From the NCBI GenBank assembly GCA_013397455.1, contig VYZB01000386.1:704777-768776 (forward strand): 64,000 nucleotides of DNA, in the 5' to 3' direction. The translations under genes and the position numbers were made by a program. Source of the DNA: Crotophaga sulcirostris. Its lineage: Eukaryota; Chordata; Aves; Cuculiformes; Crotophagidae. Every line of letters starts with the position of its first letter. Within the stretch, counting starts at the first letter, position 1. Shown one piece after another: positions 49,686 to 63,904 of this stretch. Below the pieces are notes generated by a model. It saw nothing but the letters and a program-made list of their open reading frames with translations. It searched no databases and was not told the DNA's origin.

Positions 49686-52600
49686 CTTCCCTCCTGCCTC
49701 CCCCTCAGTAATCTTTTTTCCTGCCTTGAGGATGGCAATACAGCATTGCAAAAACTTGGCTGAAAAAAAAATAAAAGCTCCTTAAACAGACGATGGCTTT
49801 ATGATTGCATGAGTGTTTCTCTCTCACAACACGATTTTAAAAGGCTGGCTAGCTAAGATGGACACCTTATAAAACTTTCTCCCTCCAGCAGCTACCGGAA
49901 CTGTTCTGTTTTAACCCTCTTGACACCTGGACCCAGCCCATTCAAAGTCCTTTTTTTTAATTTCTTTTAAACAGCCTACACCCTTAACGCACAGCAATGC
50001 AGAACACCTACCTAGCTCTGACCCAGCAGGCAAACAACAAAAGCGCTTTATCACGAGGGACACCTTATCACCCCAACTCCTGCACCCTGAGCAAACAGCA
50101 GTGGTGGCTGGGGGCAGCAGCACTTCTCTGCTCAATGCCTGGGCTGCTGGACATGAAACAGCACAGTCCTACCCCTCTTCAGCAGTCTGCCCCAAGATTT
50201 GCTGAGCCAAGGGGACGTACTCTTTCCTGCTGGGATTCAGTAAGTCCCGAATCACCAGGGAGGAGGCAGCGGTGCTGCAAAGTTTGCCAGAACTCATCTG
50301 TCGGCACTTTCATGTCCCAGCAAGGCCCCACGGGAGCGTAGCTTGTTCACTGAAAGGAGGTGACCAAACAAGCTGCTGCAGTTCACAGCAGTGCTTTGAC
50401 TCTCTGGGAAACCGGAATAAAAGTTGAAGGAGGAAAAATATGACCTAAACATCCTGAATTTTTCTTCACTCACACCTTGGTAATGCAGGCACAAGCTTCC
50501 TCACAGACACCCACCACCCCCTATTTGCAACACACTGCAGTGCAAAACCCCATCACCCAAGAACTGCTGATATTCCTGCAACTATTTCATTGTTTGTTTG
50601 TAGGAGAAAGATGACGATGAGAACATATATGCTGGATTTTTACTTCTCAAACTTGTTTAACAGCAGTGTAAACAACAGGTGGGAAGAAACTAGCCAGCCA
50701 TGACCTGCTAGGTCTTCCTAAGCTGCATCTGGCCGTGGTTGGAGGGAAATCAGTGGTCAGAGACTCAGTATGGGAACAACTCACCTTCACCAATTCTGCT
50801 TTCAGGGCTTCAGCGAGTTCACAAATGAGTGCTGTTCCCTTGAGCAAGGAGGTCCACAACTGCTCAGCCTGTCTTTTTCGAATAACAGCCCAGATGAGTC
50901 ATAGCAAAGATTGCAGTGTCTGTGTCTTTTTTTAGTGACTTAAAAGTTCTCATGGCCACTTTTTTCCTCCCTGAAACTTGGCCCTTCTCTACCACAATTG
51001 CAGAAACTACCAGCAAGTGAGGCTTTGCAAGCTACGTGCTCTGGGACAGTGGTGCCCAATTTTCTAAGTAGAGACAGGCTGCAGGTTCTTCTCACCACCT
51101 GAGTACTACGCTCTTGACCTTCCCTGAACGTCACATATCACACAGGTGAAAGATACGCAGTCTGGTCAACACCTCATAAATGCTGTCTCACACAAGCCTG
51201 TAGAGACCCTGCCCCCCATCAAGGACATCAGGAGGATGGTCCCAGGCTGGTGGTACCAGAGCAAATCACTTTCTAAGAGCTCCTGGGATTTATTAGAGGA
51301 ATTACCCACAAGCACCAATTCTCTAGAAGGAAAAAAAAAAAATACCCCCTTTCCTGAGGACCTGACAGCCCCTCCTCTCCCACAGAGAGCTCATACCTGC
51401 CCTGCTGATACAGGAAAGACCATAATGAAACACAGATGGGGCTGTGATGCCCCAGCTGCTCCCTGTGCCATCACCAGCAGGGTAAGAGTAGCCTACCACC
51501 TGCTTTGCAGGGCCCTCCAAACAAAAGCAACAAGAACCAGGTCACAAGTCTTAGGAACTGTCTTGCTGGGCCCTCACTTGTTGAAGCACATCTAGTGTCA
51601 TACAACAACATAGTGCAAGTGCCTTGAAAATAGCAAGTTCCCAATTAAGCCATCCTCTTGATTTTTATCAAAGATACTTTCCTGGAACTTTACCATGTGA
51701 GGAGATACTTATCATTGAAGTGTTAATGATTTAAATATCACCTATGTCCATAGTAAAATATGATTTCAGCCTGTGTTAAGAAGGCAGAGCTCCCTCCTCA
51801 TAGCTAGTGCAAAAGTTAGCCCTAGCATAGTGGTACTGTTATCCCTTCTGACCTTAGCAGCCAGCCAAATATGTAGGGAGTGGTAAGTTCCCGTTACAAG
51901 CAGATTTGGTAGCCGAATAAGGTGTTCCCTCCATCCCTTACAAAGAATGCACAAATTCCTTTCTTCTCCTCCCACCCCGTGAACACAGCAAAGATCAAAC
52001 AACGCAAACTAATGTATTTGCTCACATTCTCATGTCCCATTTTGAAATTCCTACTCCGTTTAAAAGCCTTTTCAAACTTTGACAGCAGTTCTGGGTATTC
52101 CTGCTGCAGGACTCAAGGGCACTACCTGTTGTGGGCTACCGACCCCTTCTCTGCCAGAGATTACTGCCCTGCAAGAAGGGACAGTCAAGCACAGCATGGA
52201 CTTGCTTCCAAGCTACCTCCAGCAACAGGCTGGTGCACTATCGAACTTGTCAATACCAGGCATTAATACAGCTGCCCATCCTCTGCAAGCAGATCCACAG
52301 CCACTTAATTAACAGCTTCTGCTGCCAACACAAGACTCAGCAGATTTTTTCCCTGAGAATCACCCTCAGATCACTGCCTCTTACCTCCTCACAGCCCTCG
52401 TCTGCAGCTGTTCTTCTCCCTCAGGCCAGCACGACCATCCCTGCTATCCCACAGCAAGCTGATCGAGCTGGAAAAAAAAAAAAGATAAAAATCACTGTTG
52501 GGAGGGTGAGGGGTGCTGGATCTGTTTGTATTTCCCCGGGAGGTTTGCTTCAGAGTCAGGGAGGAAGAAGAGAGGAAAGGGGAGAGCTGGATGCTGTGTT

Positions 52601-55600
52601 TAGCAGTTAGGACAGCCTTCCTCTATCATTAAAAAGGCACAATCATTTTTCCCTGCTCTTCTCAGTCCTTTTGGATTTGATAAGCAAATAGCCAGCTGAA
52701 GCCCCTGATGTCTATCACGAGTGTGTGTTTGGGGCAGGGGCTCCAGTATTTGCACCTTTCAAGTTTCATTAGGGACCTTATCCGTTTCCTGCTCCTACCA
52801 TAAAGAGGGCGGTGGGTGGACACAGATTGTCCTTCCATCACTAGTTTCAGTGAGGTTTAGTCTATTTGCAATTTCACTTCTATTAGTGTCTGTAGCAGCC
52901 TCTGCTGAAATCAATAGGAAAGAGCCCATTTCACTGATTAAGGTGGGAATTAAATTCCTTCTCTTTCCAAGCAGTCTTGAAGTATTGCTTTCTGTGCTTC
53001 AACACCATTATGTCCTGCAAGCAGGGGCTGAAATCACCCCTTCTGCTTCTACTCATTTTCAGAGAAGTGAAAAGGGAGGAGGATGAGCCTGATCTGAAAA
53101 TTGTGCTCCAACCTGTGTTGCTGCAGATAAGGTCAAGATGATGTTTCCAAGAGGCCTAATTCTGTCTTCTTTTGTTGAGATTTAGGGCTGCTTGCAAAAA
53201 ACATCATCATTACTAAATTGTGTTTCTTCTCTTTTTCCAGGGGTGTTTCTTGGGGCTTGAAAAGTACTTGATCTTTTCCCACGAGGAGGGGAAATTAAGT
53301 GTGCTTCCTTTCAGGTCTGGGGTGGGATGTTTTTTACCCCCTCCTCCAGATTTAGGAATACCAAGAAAGCTAAACATAGCGTTGTCTGGTTTTATAGAGT
53401 TCAAGAGGTTTTTAGGGCTGAGTACTGAGTGCCCTTGTGACTTTTGGGAAAAAGAAGAGTATTGAATGCTTAGGAAAGCATCTCTCCTAAACCCTTGGGC
53501 AACAAAAGCATTTACTGGATTAGTTTCCTCATTGCCAGGTTGCCTTTCAGGCTGGTCAAAACCTCTGTGTTAAGATTTAATAATAACAAACACTTGTTTA
53601 GTGTATCCTAAGAAAAAAAAGGGGACACCCTGTCTTTTTTCCTGCAACTATGATACGAAAACTTTTTTTAAAAAAAATATTAATCATGCTTATTCTCACA
53701 CTGCACTAACAGGTGATGCAGAAGACCCTGAACTATTTTGTTGATTGACTTTAGCTCAGTAAAAAAAACAAGCAAGCAAGTTACACGCTGCCTGTTAGAT
53801 CCCTAGATTATTCCTGTTTCCCGTGTTGCTAATAAAAAACCCCACAAAACAAGTGATAGTGCCATGAATACTCTCCAAAGTAATGTTCAATATTCCAGAG
53901 CTTGAGCTTCACGATAGAACAGTTATTAGCCCAATTTTGTTTCTAGGGGAAGCTGAGGCCAGTAACATAGCTGGGAATCTCCTACACCTCCAGATTCCCA
54001 GCCCAGCATCCCCGCTAGAAACTAGCTGTCCCTTTCCTGCTTCTAACATACCTCCGGATCCTCAATAAACAAGTTGCCTCAAGAGTAAGCAAGGAGCCAG
54101 CCTGTGACTCAGCTGCCCCCAGCCTGATTTCATCCATCTTGCTCCTCCAGCAAGGAAGGAGAGGGGCTGTGCCAGCTCCCCACCTGCACAGGCTGGGGCA
54201 ACGCAAGACCTCAAAGCTGCGCAAGCTGGCAGCTCTGCTCGTGGCTGAAGCCCAGGTGAGCTGCGGACACGCTGTCAGGGGGCTATGCCAGTAAACCCCA
54301 ATGTCTTTCCCAATCGCTGCTGGAGCAGACAGCACCAGGTGTGCTGCTTAACCAGCCGGGGTGTGGCTCTTATCCATTACAGTCAGTCCCCGGGATACTT
54401 TGCCTTGAGTCAGCCGCTGGCAGGGCTCCCAGGGAGGCAGTCTGCTTTACATCTTCCATCGCAGGGCAGCCCTGGCAGCAGGGAGAGTATGGGCACACAG
54501 TGGTACACCTCTATTCTGGGACAGCATTACAACTCCTTTTCACTAATGTACACTTTTACAGAAGGGAATAAATAGCATCTAGAAGCGATTGAATCAAAAC
54601 AGGGTTTGAACTGTTTGGCTAAACAAACACAAACCCATATGAATGCACTTATGCAAGCTGACAACCAGTTTTTATCTGGTTAGCGCTCATCAATTAATTA
54701 CAGACCAGTATGTCCACACCATGGTTTCTCTGTGATTTAGCCAAGCCAATTTTCCAAAACAATTTTAACTAACTCGTTCACAACTGAATATGTAGAAAAG
54801 TATTTCACGATCAGGGACAGCAGAGTACAGTCAAGACTTTCAGGCACAGAGTGCACACAAATGCAGCCCTTTCAAACCCAATGCAGAAATTTTCTGGGGC
54901 TGCTTACAATATCCATGTCCACCCCAGCCCTCTTGTAGGGACTGCTGTGCTTCCCAGAGATGCCGGGGAAAAGGGGTACGTGCCTGGGTCTTAGTTTTTT
55001 CAGGTTACAAGGCAGTACCTTAAGCCTAAGCTGCTGATGAAGAATTGTGTTCAGATCCCAGCCTGCAAAGGGAAGGTAAGAAACAGCTGAGGAGCAGTAG
55101 CATCTTAAACAGCTGCAGCTGTTTCCCCAGTGAACGTGATTCAGAGTCCCAGTGTTCAAGAGCTGAAGCTCAGAACATAGCAACAATTCTTGCAAAATAT
55201 TTTGCTTCTTGTCTTTTTTTTTTCCTTCTACTCCTCTACACAGCTTTTTAACCTCTTGGTGCCTATGCTGAGTTCCTCCCTAAAATAGTTTTCAGGGTGG
55301 AACATACTTGCCACTTGATCCCATGGGCTTGCTAAATTTAGCCAAACACAGGCTGCCTGTATAAGATGGTTCTCTTGAAATGTCAGTAGCCACACGTAAA
55401 TTTGCCAAAGTCATCCAGGAAGTGGGACACCACAGCAGTTATATTTCTTACTTAAAATAATAATAAAAAGAAACTTTCATACTCTGTGGAAAGGCAACCA
55501 TAAATTTGATTCCAAAAAAATAGAGAAAAAAGGACAGACTTAGCAAAGCTGCACTTGAGCCAGAAAAAAACCTTTGTATTTAACATATGTGGAAGAGATT

Positions 55601-56079
55601 AACTCTTTGATTTTTACTAGAGTCACTGAAAGCTGAAAAAAAGAACAACCTGTTTCAAATGGCTTTTGGCATTACAGAGTTAAAGTAGAGGACAGACTGG
55701 TAGCGTAGAGGAAGGGAGGACATGGGGGAAAAAGAATACACCAATATAACATAAAATTCCACCTTTTTAAGTTACCAAGTGTTTGATGTCAGCATCTGAC
55801 TTTGTAAATGTGTGACTTTTGAAGAAGTAGTAGATACTGCTCCTCTATCCAAGAAGGCACTGTGAGCCATACGAACAGTTTTCTCAGTGTCTTTGCAGGG
55901 ATAACACCATTGGCTGCTAAAGAGTCATTTTCTTATAGTCCATAGGCAGCTGTTTCTCCTTGTGCTCTTTGTAGCATCACAGAGAAGCCAGGTCTGATAC
56001 TGAGCCTAGGTCTAAGTATTCCCAAAATAGATTTTGTTTTTAAAGCAGTAAAAAAGACAATTGTCTATGAACTTAAGTG

Positions 56080-56126
56080 CATATCTAGAGAATTAAAATA
56101 AACATATCTAGAGATTTTAAAATAAA
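56080..56126 (+). repeat. Tandem duplication, about 23-nt unit, two copies
   Basis: CATATCTAGAGA-ATTAAAATAAA is followed directly by a second copy, CATATCTAGAGATTTTAAAATAAA, differing by a small insertion and substitutions. Confidence 0.8.
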
Positions 56127-58432
56127 CAATATACTACTTTAAAAATTGCTCACAAACTGTACTTTCAGAGTCAGAGAAGCTGTAGATAGATGGAATATCA
56201 GGTCAGCTTGTCTCTTCATGAAGGAAAGGGCAGGAACCTGCACTAGGAGCAATGCTTCCAGCCATCTTATCTCCCACCTCCATCCTTCCTAAAGGGAAAG
56301 TAAGAACTGCTAGTGAAGCCAAATCCAAACTCTCCCAGTTGCTGGAGGGCCAAGTATAAAGGCAATGAAGACGATGGATTGCACTTGCTGCTGCTTGATC
56401 ACTTAACTAAAAGCTGGTGAGCAACTTAGGACAGCCCTAAAGGCAAGAGAATTAACCCCATTAGCTCCACCTTGCAAATTCCCTACCCCCACAAAAAGAC
56501 CTCCTGCCTAGGCTTTGTTGGGTCTTATATTTTGGAAATGATCCTAACCGTAAATAAGCGCCTCTCTATCAGCATGTAAGACTGGTCACCTGCTATACAT
56601 TCAGACTTATGATGAACCACATGCTAAAAGCTAAACTAAGCTAAGCTAAGGGGAGGAGGCATTTAAATGCAGGTGCAATTAAGGGCTTGCTAGCATGCAA
56701 AATCATTCTGGTTCCCACCCAAAGCCTATAGCAAATCTAAACAGAAGCAGAAGTGGGCTGACCCAAGGCTGCTGAGGTTCTCATCCTAGCATGTACCAAA
56801 AAAAATGAGGGGCATAATACCTGGGGAAGGTTAAGAAGTGCCCCTGAATGTGGGGCTCTGAGATGAACCTGGTGTACAGGTACACCTGGGCTGGAGAACT
56901 GACTCACTGTGCTGGCAGAGGCAGTGTCTCGTGTCTGACCAATACTGCAGCCAGTAAAATGTTATATTGCACCCTTCTGGTAAACAGTCCCCAGCCTTGA
57001 TGATGCCTTTGTGGAATAACCTGTGGCATCTCAAATTTAGCTAACTGTCTGAGCAACACAGAGCTATTTTCAAGACTAAGATGCCTTAACTTTTCCTCTC
57101 AGGGACTAAGGCAAAGGAATGAGAAATTAACTGCAAAAAAATGTATGCATATGGAGAAGCAGAGCTGTTGTTCAATATCATGCAACGGCTTCCCATTTGA
57201 AGAGCTGCCTGAGTCTTCAGATAGATAAACTTTTGGCTGTGGTGGGATGGCTGTGGGAAGGGATAATGCAGGGTTTTGAGCAGCAATGGGACAAGAAAGT
57301 GTTCTCTATGCAACCCACAGTACAGATGCTGCAGTGTTTTGTCATCAGTATTTTGCAGAACTCTCCATAAACTAAACTGTTGACCTACTTGCCCAGAGTC
57401 ATGGGTAATTATCTTCATATCCAATATAAATTAGCAAGATGTGGGTGTCACTGATACTGGGACAGTGTAACTTGCGTCATTTCTGGCATTCAGTGATCTG
57501 TAAAATAATTCTAACTACGTGCAGAGCATGATTACAGCAGGAAAAAAGGGGACGATGCATGATTAAAACAGGTGGGTGGAGCCACTAGCATCAAAATTTT
57601 GCTGATTCACCTTCCCCATATTTAACATTTTAAACTTAAGCTCTTTTCCTCCCTTCCGCTACATATCCCTGAAGATATCAACTGAAGATCCAGCAGGTAT
57701 ATAGTTTCTAGTCCCCAAGGCAGGAACATAAGAATATTCACCTTTTATTTTCAGTTTACTTGGAATTTTTGCTGTCCTGATGGCTGTGGCACAAAACAGA
57801 AAAGTCAACTGAGTCCCAAGGAGATGTTCACCAGAGGAAAAGTTGCAAGCTAAAAAGGAAGTGGGGCCTTTATTCTTAATTAATTCTTATTTAAGCCAAA
57901 TATCTAGCAATCAGTTGGATGAAAATCTTTCTTTGTTTAACATTAAACAGCTGCTGTTCCATTAATGCCTGCATAAGCTACTAATCTGGGTTCCCCAAGG
58001 AAGACCTCCAGCAAGAAAAATTTGAAAGAAATATCAAATGTTAAAAACTGTGGCTCGTTTTTCTATAAAAGATGGGGGCAGGGAGTAGGGTGTTCAGAAA
58101 CAGTTTCCTTTACAAAGCTCTCAAGGGCTTTGCATAGTCACACACTCTTTCTAAATTCAGAGTTCCTAGCTGGACCCTACCACTTTTCACAGCTAACTGC
58201 AGTAATAAGCTGCATGGATGCTTGAACCCCCCAGCCACTGTGAAGAGGGTAAGCTCAGCAATGAAACTTAGGGCATAGTCTGAGCAGATGCTGACATATT
58301 CATAGACCTGCAAACCTTCAATCATAACAGACTTGAAGCATCATCCTGGACCAGAGCTCCCCCGGGTGCTAATGGTTTCAAAACTTGAGGCAGAGCCTTT
58401 GACCGCAAGGCTCTTCCTATTCGTGGTGTAAA

Positions 58433-58641
58433 TCATAGACTTATAGAATAGTTTGGGTTGGAAGGGGCCTTAAAGATCATCCAGTTTCATTCCCCCTGCC
58501 ATGGGCAGGGACACCTCCCACCAGACCAGGCTGCTCAAGGCCCCATCCAGCCTGGCCTTGAACACTTCCAGGGAAGGGGCACCCACAATTTCCCTGGGCA
58601 ACCCCTCCCAGTGCCTCACCAGCCTCATAAACTTCACTGTC
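58433..58641 (-). mobile_element. CR1-type LINE fragment, 3' end, antisense
   Basis: Opens with two reverse-complement 8-mer tail units (TCATAGAC TTATAGAATA) and then gives nearly standard antisense CR1 text: 'gtttgggttggaaggggcc', 'aaagatcatccagttt', 'cctgccatgggcaggg', 'ctgctcaaggccccatcc', 'ccttgaacacttccaggg' and 'ctgggcaacccctcccag'. Only about 209 bp of the 3' end are present. It is the copy closest to the remembered consensus in this window, so probably the youngest. Confidence 0.95.
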
Positions 58642-60594
58642 TGTTAAGAAGAGATAAAACTACAGAATCCATGGCAGGATCAGTCAGGTTACACTACTGT
58701 CTTGGCTGACAATGGGGTAAAAAACACATCATTTAGTCTACTGCAAATGTTATCCTCATTAAGCCTCTGCCAAGTGATTTGCTAGTTCAGCTAATCTGAA
58801 CTGGCTGTGGGTATCCGAATGCAAAATAAGCACTTTCCCCTCTTTAATTATAGTCTTTATGTTTCATGATTTAGGTTGCTCCTGTCATTGTTTGCAAGAG
58901 AGGATGGAGTTGCATAACAGTGCGTAACACGATACAGCTGCAGACAGGACTGCTCAACCAGCGCAAGCTCAAATAGAAAACAGCTTCTTCTGTTAACCAA
59001 CAGCTGAACAACAGCAGGGAAATCTCATCCATCCCTTTTCCACTGGTAGGGGCAAGGGAGGGCCTGTGGGCTGTCCCTTTGCCCTGTTTATATCTAGCTT
59101 ATTACAGTCACCATCATCTTGGCAAGATTTGACAAAATTCTCTCTGGTGGGTCCTGACTAGGAGAGGAAGCCAAACTGGTTCTGTTTGAAGCGTTGCTTT
59201 TGATGGGAGCATTGGTATGTTTATTTGAAGAAAATGGGAAAGTCACCCCAACAATTTCACTATTCATTCACCAAATGTCAAACCTGATAAGTTTCCCTCC
59301 AGCAAAAATCCAACCTGTGTCAGCAAGACTGCTGGGTTTGTCTTTATTGTTTTCTTTGGTTTTGATTTAAACAGGCCTGTAGAATCCAGTCCGGCAACCC
59401 TTTAGCCATCATGTTTGGGTCCAGGATTAGTCTGTACTTGACCAGATCCTCATTTTTCTAAGGCAAATTCTACAGAAAGAAGGGACAGTGTTGCACCAAA
59501 TGTACATCAGTGTTCGCTTTACATGCTTCTGGGGCCTATAGGAGGTTCTGAGATCAGAGCCTGGGACCAAATTTTCTTCTTGTGTTCATCAATGAAGTTC
59601 CTCTGAAGTCACTGCTACCAGATAAGCTACAGAGCATAGCACAACCTTATGTGGACACTTGGACTGAGTGACTTATTTTTAGCTCAAAGCTCTACCTTTA
59701 GAGTTGCCTGTTCTAACAACCCAGTACAGCCCTTAGTGGTACCCATGAAACTTTCCATAGGCAAGGTGCTATGCTTGGGTTGTATGATATTGAACTAAAT
59801 AAGTTCAAAATCAAACAGCCACTTTAAAGTGTTGCAGACGCTTTGCGTGTGGATGTTCAGATTTGGGGTTTTTTTCTGGCACCTTGCATCCCAGTGTTTT
59901 AGCAGAAGAAGCTGAACAGATGTAGCCATTTACTAAAATCAGTGCAGCTTCTGGAGTGAAAACTACAGTGCAACTTATTGGTTTCACTGTTCTACTCTAA
60001 ATAGAATTTTATGTATATATGTTGACTGTTACTCTGGAATATGAGGTGTAGGATTTGTCAAATGAAATGAACAGCTGCACATGCTCTTTGCTGCTCAGAC
60101 ACAGACTGGGGAATTCAGAAGCTGATGAATGCTGCTAGATATAGAAAGACCACCTGAAAACCCCGTGGGTGCAAATTCACAGCCCCAGAGATGTGACCTA
60201 GAAATCCTTTTCACACATGACTCCTAGTTCAGTGTGTTGCACTGACCTGTAATGGCAGCTTAGAAAAAGCAACCATCTAACAGAGCAGTTTTTTAACCTG
60301 GTGCATGCCCAAACCTGATCCAAGCACATCCCATAGTGCCTTGGCTACCAAACACGGACTGCTATTAAACAGACTGTTGCCTACATTAGTCAGGAACATT
60401 GCTTACTAAGTATGTTCAGACTTCTGGCTGTCTTGCACCCAGCTATTATCTGATCTTAAAATGCTACCTGGTGTTCCCCTGCCAGTGAAGGCATTGCAGA
60501 TGGCTGCATGTCAGAATTGCAGCTCTCTATAGAACAGTTTGGCCTGTAGCACATCATTCTCAGTTCAGGCAACAAGACAGGAGATGGAGAGCAC

Positions 60595-60612
60595 AAAAAA
60601 AAAAAAAAAAAA
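60595..60612 (+). repeat. Poly(A) homopolymer, 18 A
   Basis: Eighteen A between GAGAGCAC and GCATCT. No retroposed source sequence is recognised upstream. Confidence 0.85.
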
Positions 60613-62188
60613 GCATCTAAAACTGCCAGCTAAACACATGACTTCTGTGCCAATTCAATTTCCTTGGGACTTTCCCAGCATTTTTACCCCAACTGTTAGC
60701 AGCAGTGTTGAGATTCAAGATTTCTTTTTCTGGCCCAGGCATCCTATTACTTCTTCAGCCTTGCTGCAAAAGTAGATAAACAAGGATGACCCATGCAAAC
60801 CATGGCAAAACTCCCACTGATTTGAATGAAGCCAGGTTTTCACCCCCCCACCTTTCAAAATGTACAAACCCAAATTCAAAATACATTTTATAAATAGAGC
60901 ACTAAAATTGTTCTTTCCAGGCTGGATAGAAGAGGTAACATCAAAGATTGCAGCCTTGTTGTTTTCATTAAACTTTCACTGAGGCTGGCTAACTGTGATG
61001 AAACAATCGTCATGATCCTGTGTTTGTTATCAAAATTAGCAAAAGTAGTTAAGTAAAGAGAGTGAGAAAGATGTGAATGAAGTTAGGCTCCAGCCCCTGG
61101 AGAGTCCTCGAAGAGCTCTTAGAGTGCTTGTTTGCCTGCTTAACTGCAATTCATCTTTTATGTTCCCCTGTTGCTTATGGCCTCCAGACCTCAGTAGGAT
61201 GCTAGATTCCTTGGCAAAGAGATGCAGGCTGTGTCGGTACCATTCTTTATACTCCACTGATCATTAACTCAACTGCAAAATTCCTTCCAGATATCTTACT
61301 GCTTCACTTTTGCTGCTCCAGTATGGCAGTGTACCTCCAGACAGTCTTAAAGATTTTGTTTTGGGGGAGAAAAACAGACGAATTCCACAACATTTGATGA
61401 GCACCAGGCTTTCCAGGGAGCCCGTGCTGCTCCAGGAAATGCTGTTGAGAGAGCAACACACTGTACCTTGCCCACAGATAAGCAGCAGCAAGCCATTCAG
61501 CAGGGAACTGCATGGTCCCTGCTTGGTAAGAAACGTAATCCTTCTAAGTCAACAAGACAGGCAGGACACCGATAGCTTTCTCAGAACAGAGCAGACATTA
61601 TTACACTTCTGGTAGAGAACTAGCAGAAGTTGACACTATGTGCCTCCGTTACCACAGTGAAGCATTTCACAAATAGAGCTGTCTGAACTCTCTCCAAATG
61701 TTTGGCAACCATGTTCTGCAGGTCTCCTGTGGTCTGAAGAAAGCTGATGGAGTTCAAGGGCTGCACTGTTGTTTTTCTTCTTTGTCCACCCTCTAAACCG
61801 CATTTAAAGCTGTTAGGAAATGCAAGTACTTCCTTAACAGGAATCAAAGCAGGATGGGATGTGGCAGAAGCAAGGAACAAAAGAATGGGTTTGCACTGAG
61901 TTCAGGGAAAAGGAAGAAGCACGTTACCACGAAGAGTAATGAAGAGATCTCTCCACACTCTCTCTCCAGAGATTTGTCCTATGCTATGAAATCGCTGGGA
62001 AACGCTCTGAGTTAAGCAGATTTCTTTCGCTGAATGGACAAAACCCGTGCTGTCCCAGGGCTTGCAGGGACAGGCAGCCCGTAGAGGGCAGCAGGTATCC
62101 AACACATGCCTTGTCGGGTCCTCTTTCTGATACAGGATGTCCCAACCAACAGAACTCACTGAGCGAATCAAGAGAAGAGGCATTTTAC

Positions 62189-62215
62189 ATAAATAAATAC
62201 ATAAATAAATAAAAA
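62189..62215 (+). repeat. (ATAA)n microsatellite
   Basis: Imperfect tetranucleotide repeat of about six ATAA units, interrupted once by a C near 62200. Confidence 0.85.
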
Positions 62216-63572
62216 TCTCCCCTTAAAGAAGCACTGCCAGCCAAGCAGCCAAGCATCTACCCAGAGGCAGTGCAGCCACATACCTTCCTATGCCAGGAAT
62301 AAAAGTGTTGTAATGTCTCATCCTGAATGAGCCATCCACCATCCTGCCCAGCTATTATCCTGGAGATGTAAGAAGGAATTACGTTTCTGGCAAACATCCT
62401 GTTTTAACAGCTGAATGGGAGTCTGCAGTGAAATATTCATTCCATGTGCTGCCCTCAGCCTCATGCAATGAAAATAAAAAAGAGGGGCAATGGACACACA
62501 ACCTTGAAACACACGACCTGGGACACATGTGACAGCAATGTTATTTGCTTTGCAAAGAGCGATAAACACCAACCCTGCCAAACAGGTATGGTCTTCATCG
62601 CTTTATGTCATCTAGTCCTCAGACAGGTGGCCTGGCTGCCAAAGGTGGGGTGTGCTTGGAGGACTGTACTGGCAGAGCATCCCGAGAGCAAGCAGCAGCA
62701 TCTTCCTGTGGGGGGGGAAGGCAGGGCTCCTGCCCTGTCCGAGCGCGCTTCAGCAGAGGCATGGTTTCACTGGCAGGTCCTCTCCATCCCCCTGCTCCAA
62801 AGGTGAATTCTCTCAGCAGACATATGGCACAGGGTGGAAATAAAACCAGGCTGGCAAGCCAGCAGCCACTCATCTCCCCACCACCGAGAGTAACTCACTC
62901 GTCCGCTCACGTTGCCAACATTTTTAGGCAGTAAGATCTGAAGCCTTGGTCAGAGGTTTGAAGCGCAATATGATGCGAGTGATTTCAAGTGACAGACACA
63001 CCCAGAGAGAGCTTCCTGGCCATGGGATAACTCCAGCGGCCGACCACGCTCTGCGCCAGGAACAAAATGTCCATAGCCTCCTGGGGACACCCCGTGCAGC
63101 CCCAGCCTCATGGCCAGCAGCAGGCTGGGGCAGCCACCTCCTTCCACACCCCAAAATCCCCTGCCAAAGCCATTACACGGAAACCTCTCTTGCCCTGGCC
63201 ATGAAACGGAGTGAGCGCCAGCACGCCCCATCTCAATGGTGCTTCCTGCCTCTGCAGGCAGGCACACTGGGACTACTGTTGCAGCTGAGGGGCTGGTTGA
63301 AAGCCCTGCATGGAGATCTGCATGGACCCATGCAGCTCACCCCCCAGCAACAGGACTAACATGGGCAGTGGACACCCATACCACAGGGCAGTGCCATCCC
63401 TGCCCCAGGGAGGGCAGTGCCAGCCCCAGGCATCAGGCACCTGCCTGGGGATAGGGACAGGATCATGGCCCAGCCAGGGCAGGGCTGTGGGGAGCGGGGA
63501 CCAAGCCCTCCTACAACACCACTGGGGCAGAGGCTGACAGCCCTGGGGGCTGGCATGGGGTCTTGGAATGCA

Positions 63573-63606
63573 GGGGAGATCTGGGGGGCTGGCAGGGACA
63601 TTGGGG
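63573..63606 (+). other. G-quadruplex-pattern sequence
   Basis: Four G runs (4, 6, 3 and 4 G) are separated by loops of 6, 6 and 5 nt, matching the pattern of four runs of three or more G with loops of 1-7. A further GGGG lies just upstream at 63557-63560. Whether it folds in the cell is unknown. Confidence 0.6.
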
Positions 63607-63904
63607 CTACCGGCGTGCTCATTGTCCAGGCAGAGTGGGAGCTACAGATGTGCTCTGCCACCTCCCTGGGACTCCACCAAACAGGCTCGGGCTGATGTCT
63701 CCTGCTGGGGTCCTGCAAGCGCACGGCTGCTGTGCCCAGCCGTGGCACAGGTGGCCACAGCAATGCAGGCTCCCCGCAAGCTGCTCGAGCCCCCTGCCCT
63801 CAACCTGCCAGCAGCAATGCCTGACATTCACCTAACTTCCCACCTCGGTTTCTGCATGCCAGGTTCATGATGCCCATTTGCTTTTGTGTCAGCATTGTCC
63901 TTTA

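Larger units (their letters stand above)
41441..58432. other. Intergenic region downstream of LY86
   Basis: About 17 kb without a supported gene. Open frames reach about 150-160 codons (for example 51146-51595 and 52131-52610 on +), but they overlap others on both strands, have no recognisable domain and show no matching splice structure. Parts of 48.3-52.6 kb and 54.0-54.5 kb are GC-richer than their surroundings but lack CpG-island density. Homopolymers lie at 42289-42302 (14 A) and 49671-49685 (15 T), an A/C-only tract at 48219-48254, and a small tandem duplication at 56080-56126. Confidence 0.55.
58642..63904. other. Intergenic region, right side of window
   Basis: No gene supported. Up to about 62.5 kb the sequence is AT-rich and unique, with an 18-A run at 60595-60612 and an (ATAA)n microsatellite at about 62189-62215. 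From about 62.6 to 63.85 kb it becomes GC-rich and G-run-rich, with many overlapping open frames on both strands, as expected when AT-rich stop codons become rare. CpGs stay sparse, so a promoter island is not supported. Confidence 0.5.

Noticed and set aside
51146..52610. Open frames of 149 and 159 codons on + (51146-51595, 52131-52610)
   Set aside because: They lie in GC-richer DNA where stops are rarer, contain homopolymer-encoded lysine runs and match nothing known.
62605..63870. Many overlapping open frames on both strands
   Set aside because: A consequence of high GC content. No frame stands out, and CpG is too sparse for a promoter island, so no gene was called.
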